A stretch of 6,589 nucleotides of DNA, taken from Clostridia bacterium (lineage in GTDB: Bacteria > Bacillota > Clostridia > Oscillospirales > CAG-272). The notes under the pieces were generated by a model. That model did no database searches. It was not told the DNA's origin and saw nothing but the letters and a program-made list of their open reading frames with translations. Positions within the stretch are counted from its first letter, which is position 1; each line of letters begins with the position of its first letter. Shown here one piece after another: positions 4,870 to 6,589 of the stretch. The DNA lies in NCBI GenBank assembly GCA_017395715.1, contig JAFQNZ010000060.1:1-6589 (forward strand). Direction: 5' to 3'. Position numbers and translations under genes: made by a program.

Positions 4870-6589
4870 ATGGATAACAACGTAAACAACAATCAGCCTA
4901 TGAATCAAGAGGAGCTTTCGGATATTCTCCGTATCCGCCGAGAAAAGCTCACTGCATTGCGCGAGGCAGGGAATGACCCTTTTGTCATCACCAAGTATGA
5001 CGTGACCGACAACAGCCTTGCCATCAAGAATGATTTTGAAGGCTTTGAAAACAAAGAGGTTTCGCTTGCCGGACGTATCATGAGCCGCCGTATTATGGGT
5101 AAGGCTTCCTTTGCGGGTATTTCGGATTCCACCGGTACCATGCAGATCTATATCAAGCGTGACGATGTGGGCGAAGAAGACTATGCCGCATTCAAGAAAT
5201 GGGATATTGGCGATATCATCGGCGTGAAGGGTATTGTGTTCCGCACCAAGACGGGTGAGATTTCGGTTCATGCTTCGAAGATCATTCTGCTTTCGAAGAA
5301 CCTGATTCCGCTTCCCGAAAAGTATCATGGACTTACCAACACCGATCTGCGCTACCGCCAGAGATACGTTGACCTGATCGTGAATCCCGAGGTGAAGGAT
5401 ACCTTTGTGAAGCGTTCGAAGATCATTTCCGAGATTCGTAACTTCCTTGAAAGCCGCGGCTTTCTTGAAGTGGAAACGCCTTACTTGCACAACCAGGCAG
5501 GCGGTGCTGCGGCAAGACCCTTTATTACCCACCACAACACGCTTGACATCGATCTTTATCTGCGTATTGCGCTTGAGCTTCACTTGAAGCGCTTGATCGT
5601 GGGCGGCTTTGACCGCGTGTACGAGATCGGACGCGTATTCCGTAACGAGGGTATGGACCCGAGACACAACCCTGAGTTCACACTGCTTGAACTCTATCAG
5701 GCATATACCGACTATGAGGGCATGATGAATCTGACCGAAGACCTCTTCCGCTACCTTGCGAAGAAGGTACTTGGTACTGCCATGATCCCTTACGGCGACT
5801 ATACCATCGACCTTGAATCTCCTTTTGCCAGAATGACCATGGCTGAGGCGGTTGAAAAGTACGCAGGCGTTGACTTCACCAAGATCTATGATCTGGAAGA
5901 AGCAAGACGCATTGCGAAAGAGCATCATGTGGATTATGAAGAACGCCACGGCATCGGCGATATTCTCAACCTCTTCTTTGAAGAGTTCTGCGAAGACAAG
6001 CTGATCCAGCCGACCTTCATTACCCACCATCCCGTGGAGATCTCGCCTCTTGCCAAAAAGAGCCCTGCCGATAACCGCTACACCGAGCGTTTTGAGATCT
6101 TCGTGCTCGGCAGAGAACACGGTAACGCCTTCTCTGAGTTGAACGACCCGATCGACCAGAGAGAACGCTTTGAGCATCAGGCTGCTATGAAGGCGCAGGG
6201 TGACGACGAGGCGTGCGGCGTGGACGAAGATTACCTCAACGCAATGGAATACGGTATGCCCCCCACAGGCGGTCTTGGTATCGGCATCGACAGACTTGTG
6301 ATGCTTCTCACCAACAACGCTTCGATCCGCGACGTGCTCTTGTTCCCCACAATGAAGCCGACTGATATCGAAAAGAAGCCTGAAGTCAAGGCTGAAGAAG
6401 TTATTGCTCCTGCCGTAGAAGAAAAGCCCGAAGTGATCGATTTCTCTAAGGTTGAGATCGAGCCTTTGTTCGCTGACTGCGTTGATTTCGAGACATTCTC
6501 CAAGTCTGACTTCCGCGCTGTGAAGGTCAAGGACTGCGTTGCTGTTAAAAAGAGTAAGAAGCTCCTCCAGTTCACACTGGATGATGGCA
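4870..6589 (+). CDS. lysS: Class II lysyl-tRNA synthetase with C-terminal tRNA-binding (Trbp111-like) extension, 3' truncated by window
   Basis: The enzyme charges tRNA-Lys with lysine using ATP in the cytoplasm. 573 codons are visible and the frame is still open at the window edge; typical bacterial LysRS is about 490-510 residues. Seen: an OB-fold anticodon-binding domain (about 64-145), then class II motif 1 ending VETPYL (201-206), GGAAARPF (211-218), motif 2 with VFRNEGMDPRHNPEF (256-270), EHGNAFSELNDP (417-428) and motif 3 GGLGIGIDR (467-475). The catalytic core ends near LLFPTMKP (490-497). A K/E/P/V-rich linker with two KPEV copies (503-506, 519-522) leads to VDFETFSKSDFRAVKVKDC (538-556) and KKSKKLLQFTLDDG (560-573), which resembles the start of the tRNA_bind (Trbp111/EMAP-II, MetRS C-terminal) domain. 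ATG 4870 follows AAAGGA (4854-4859) by 10 nt. It lies 14 bp after greA in a likely operon. Confidence 0.96.
   Translation, partial: MDNNVNNNQPMNQEELSDILRIRREKLTALREAGNDPFVITKYDVTDNSLAIKNDFEGFENKEVSLAGRIMSRRIMGKASFAGISDSTGTMQIYIKRDDVGEEDYAAFKKWDIGDIIGVKGIVFRTKTGEISVHASKIILLSKNLIPLPEKYHGLTNTDLRYRQRYVDLIVNPEVKDTFVKRSKIISEIRNFLESRGFLEVETPYLHNQAGGAAARPFITHHNTLDIDLYLRIALELHLKRLIVGGFDRVYEIGRVFRNEGMDPRHNPEFTLLELYQAYTDYEGMMNLTEDLFRYLAKKVLGTAMIPYGDYTIDLESPFARMTMAEAVEKYAGVDFTKIYDLEEARRIAKEHHVDYEERHGIGDILNLFFEEFCEDKLIQPTFITHHPVEISPLAKKSPADNRYTERFEIFVLGREHGNAFSELNDPIDQRERFEHQAAMKAQGDDEACGVDEDYLNAMEYGMPPTGGLGIGIDRLVMLLTNNASIRDVLLFPTMKPTDIEKKPEVKAEEVIAPAVEEKPEVIDFSKVEIEPLFADCVDFETFSKSDFRAVKVKDCVAVKKSKKLLQFTLDDG

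Noticed and set aside
4624..6177. 517-codon open frame on the - strand opposite greA and lysS
   Set aside because: It lies wholly antisense to greA and lysS, whose family motifs are intact on the + strand. Its translation shows no recognisable domain and it has no clear start signals; it is a by-product of codon bias.
1..6589. CRISPR array, transposon, tRNA/rRNA gene, riboswitch or T-box leader
   Set aside because: No repeated spacer pattern, transposase motif, cloverleaf-like sequence or T-box signature (such as a TGGNACC core before a terminator) was seen; the 14-bp greA-lysS gap is too short to hold a T-box.

Overview
The window reads as a piece of a Clostridia-type Bacillota (Firmicutes) chromosome, probably from an uncultured gut-type lineage. 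This rests on the protein families (a CdaR/PucR-like regulator beginning MSNRLFQG, a Gram-positive style GreA, greA directly followed by a class II lysS), purine-rich Shine-Dalgarno sites and sigma-A type promoters. That placement is inference, since no taxonomic marker can be searched here. All seven recognisable genes lie on the + strand, and most of the DNA is coding.

Layout: (1) Positions 1-352 hold the C-terminal end of a family 3 glycoside hydrolase whose Fn3-like tail stops early. (2) Positions 387-722 encode a barstar-family protein with no RNase partner in view. Sampled blocks of this left-hand part are about 36-40% G+C, against about 52% in sampled blocks of rsmE and lysS. It is closed by a clear intrinsic terminator. 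(3) One base after the terminator's T-run begins a promoter with perfect -35 and -10 hexamers, driving rsmE (16S rRNA m3U1498 methyltransferase, 822-1553). (4) An AT-rich 200-bp gap carries a second good promoter, followed by a PucR/CdaR-like transcription factor (1754-2836). (5) After a 103-bp spacer with two hairpins comes a membrane- or lipid-anchored S41 (CtpA-like) PDZ protease (2940-4331). (6) Then come greA (4382-4855) and lysS (4870 to beyond the window end), 14 bp apart and almost certainly one transcript. No terminator is seen between the protease and greA.

Functionally the right-hand three quarters is mostly housekeeping: rRNA modification, transcript cleavage, lysyl-tRNA charging, envelope proteolysis and one regulator of unknown effector. 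The left part looks more accessory: carbohydrate breakdown and a ribonuclease-inhibitor fold. The most notable item is lysS. After a complete class II LysRS it continues through an acidic/proline linker into what looks like a Trbp111/EMAP-II type tRNA-binding domain, of the kind usually seen at the C-terminus of MetRS. No CRISPR array, mobile element, RNA gene or obviously new multi-gene system was found.
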